A program made the translations under genes and the position numbers. The notes under the pieces were generated by a model. That model saw nothing but the letters and a program-made list of their open reading frames with translations, did no database searches and was not told the origin of the DNA. Positions 63,950 to 64,000 of a stretch of 64,000 bases of DNA are shown here, piece by piece (position 1 is the first letter of the stretch; the number at the start of each line of letters is the position of its first letter). The stretch lies in assembly GCF_020860705.1 (NCBI RefSeq), contig NZ_JAJBTT010000046.1:29207-93206 (forward strand). Direction: 5' to 3'. The DNA comes from Akkermansia sp. (GTDB lineage Bacteria; Verrucomicrobiota; Verrucomicrobiia; Verrucomicrobiales; Akkermansiaceae).

Positions 63950-64000
63950 CGGGTCAACGCCAAAATCGGTGGGAAGAGGTATTTGAGGTAGTTTTTCATC

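Overview
The window looks like a chromosomal segment of Akkermansia (Verrucomicrobiota), most likely A. muciniphila or a close relative. The reasons are gene content and order: a GH35 beta-galactosidase, a family 5 solute-binding protein, a cobalamin TonB receptor, a fused cobD-cbiP gene, cbiB, cobT, cobS, cbiR and cobU in a row, plus cydAB and sucAB. This matches what I remember of that genus. The species call is inference; no comparison was run.

Layout. 1-1.9 kb: start of recQ (cut by the window edge), tRNA-Arg(ACG), tmRNA with its terminator, then a frame-broken gene remnant beside the tmRNA. 1.9-20.6 kb: one long minus-strand surface polysaccharide cluster of the Wzx/Wzy type. In order of transcription it holds an initiating sugar-phosphate transferase, Wza-type lipoprotein, BY-kinase/chain-length protein, Wzx flippase, several glycosyltransferases and two hexapeptide acetyltransferases, a Wzy-like polymerase, a GxSxG protein, a WecG-type transferase with an extra C-terminal domain, a nucleotidyltransferase fused to a GHMP-kinase domain, and an acyltransferase. 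Many junctions overlap by a few bases. 20.6-28.7 kb: mixed single genes (Nudix, SanA-like, ankyrin protein, tRNA-Leu(TAA), RidA, a large uncharacterised protein, ferritin, MarR) with several long gene-free gaps.

29-45 kb: trpB, a coupled set (AmgK-like kinase, CHASE2-like membrane protein, low-molecular-weight phosphatase, YkuD transpeptidase), cydAB, sucAB, a HEPN/MNT pair, lpd, an amidohydrolase and a small outer-membrane barrel. The 2-oxoglutarate dehydrogenase parts E1 and E2 face E3 (lpd), with the HEPN/MNT pair between them.

45-64 kb: GH35 beta-galactosidase, solute-binding protein, then the cobamide region. A TonB receptor on the minus strand has a cobalamin riboswitch. Back to back with it runs the plus-strand operon cobD-cbiP, cbiB, cobT, cobS, cbiR, cobU. 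Directly after cobU lies a second, very similar cobalamin riboswitch, and the gene it precedes is not a transporter or a biosynthesis gene but a 1320-residue autotransporter with a repeated beta-solenoid passenger. That B12-sensing autotransporter is the most unusual feature of the window. No corrin-ring genes are present here, so the operon fits salvage, remodelling and nucleotide-loop assembly. The window ends with tRNA-Leu(CAA) and its terminator.
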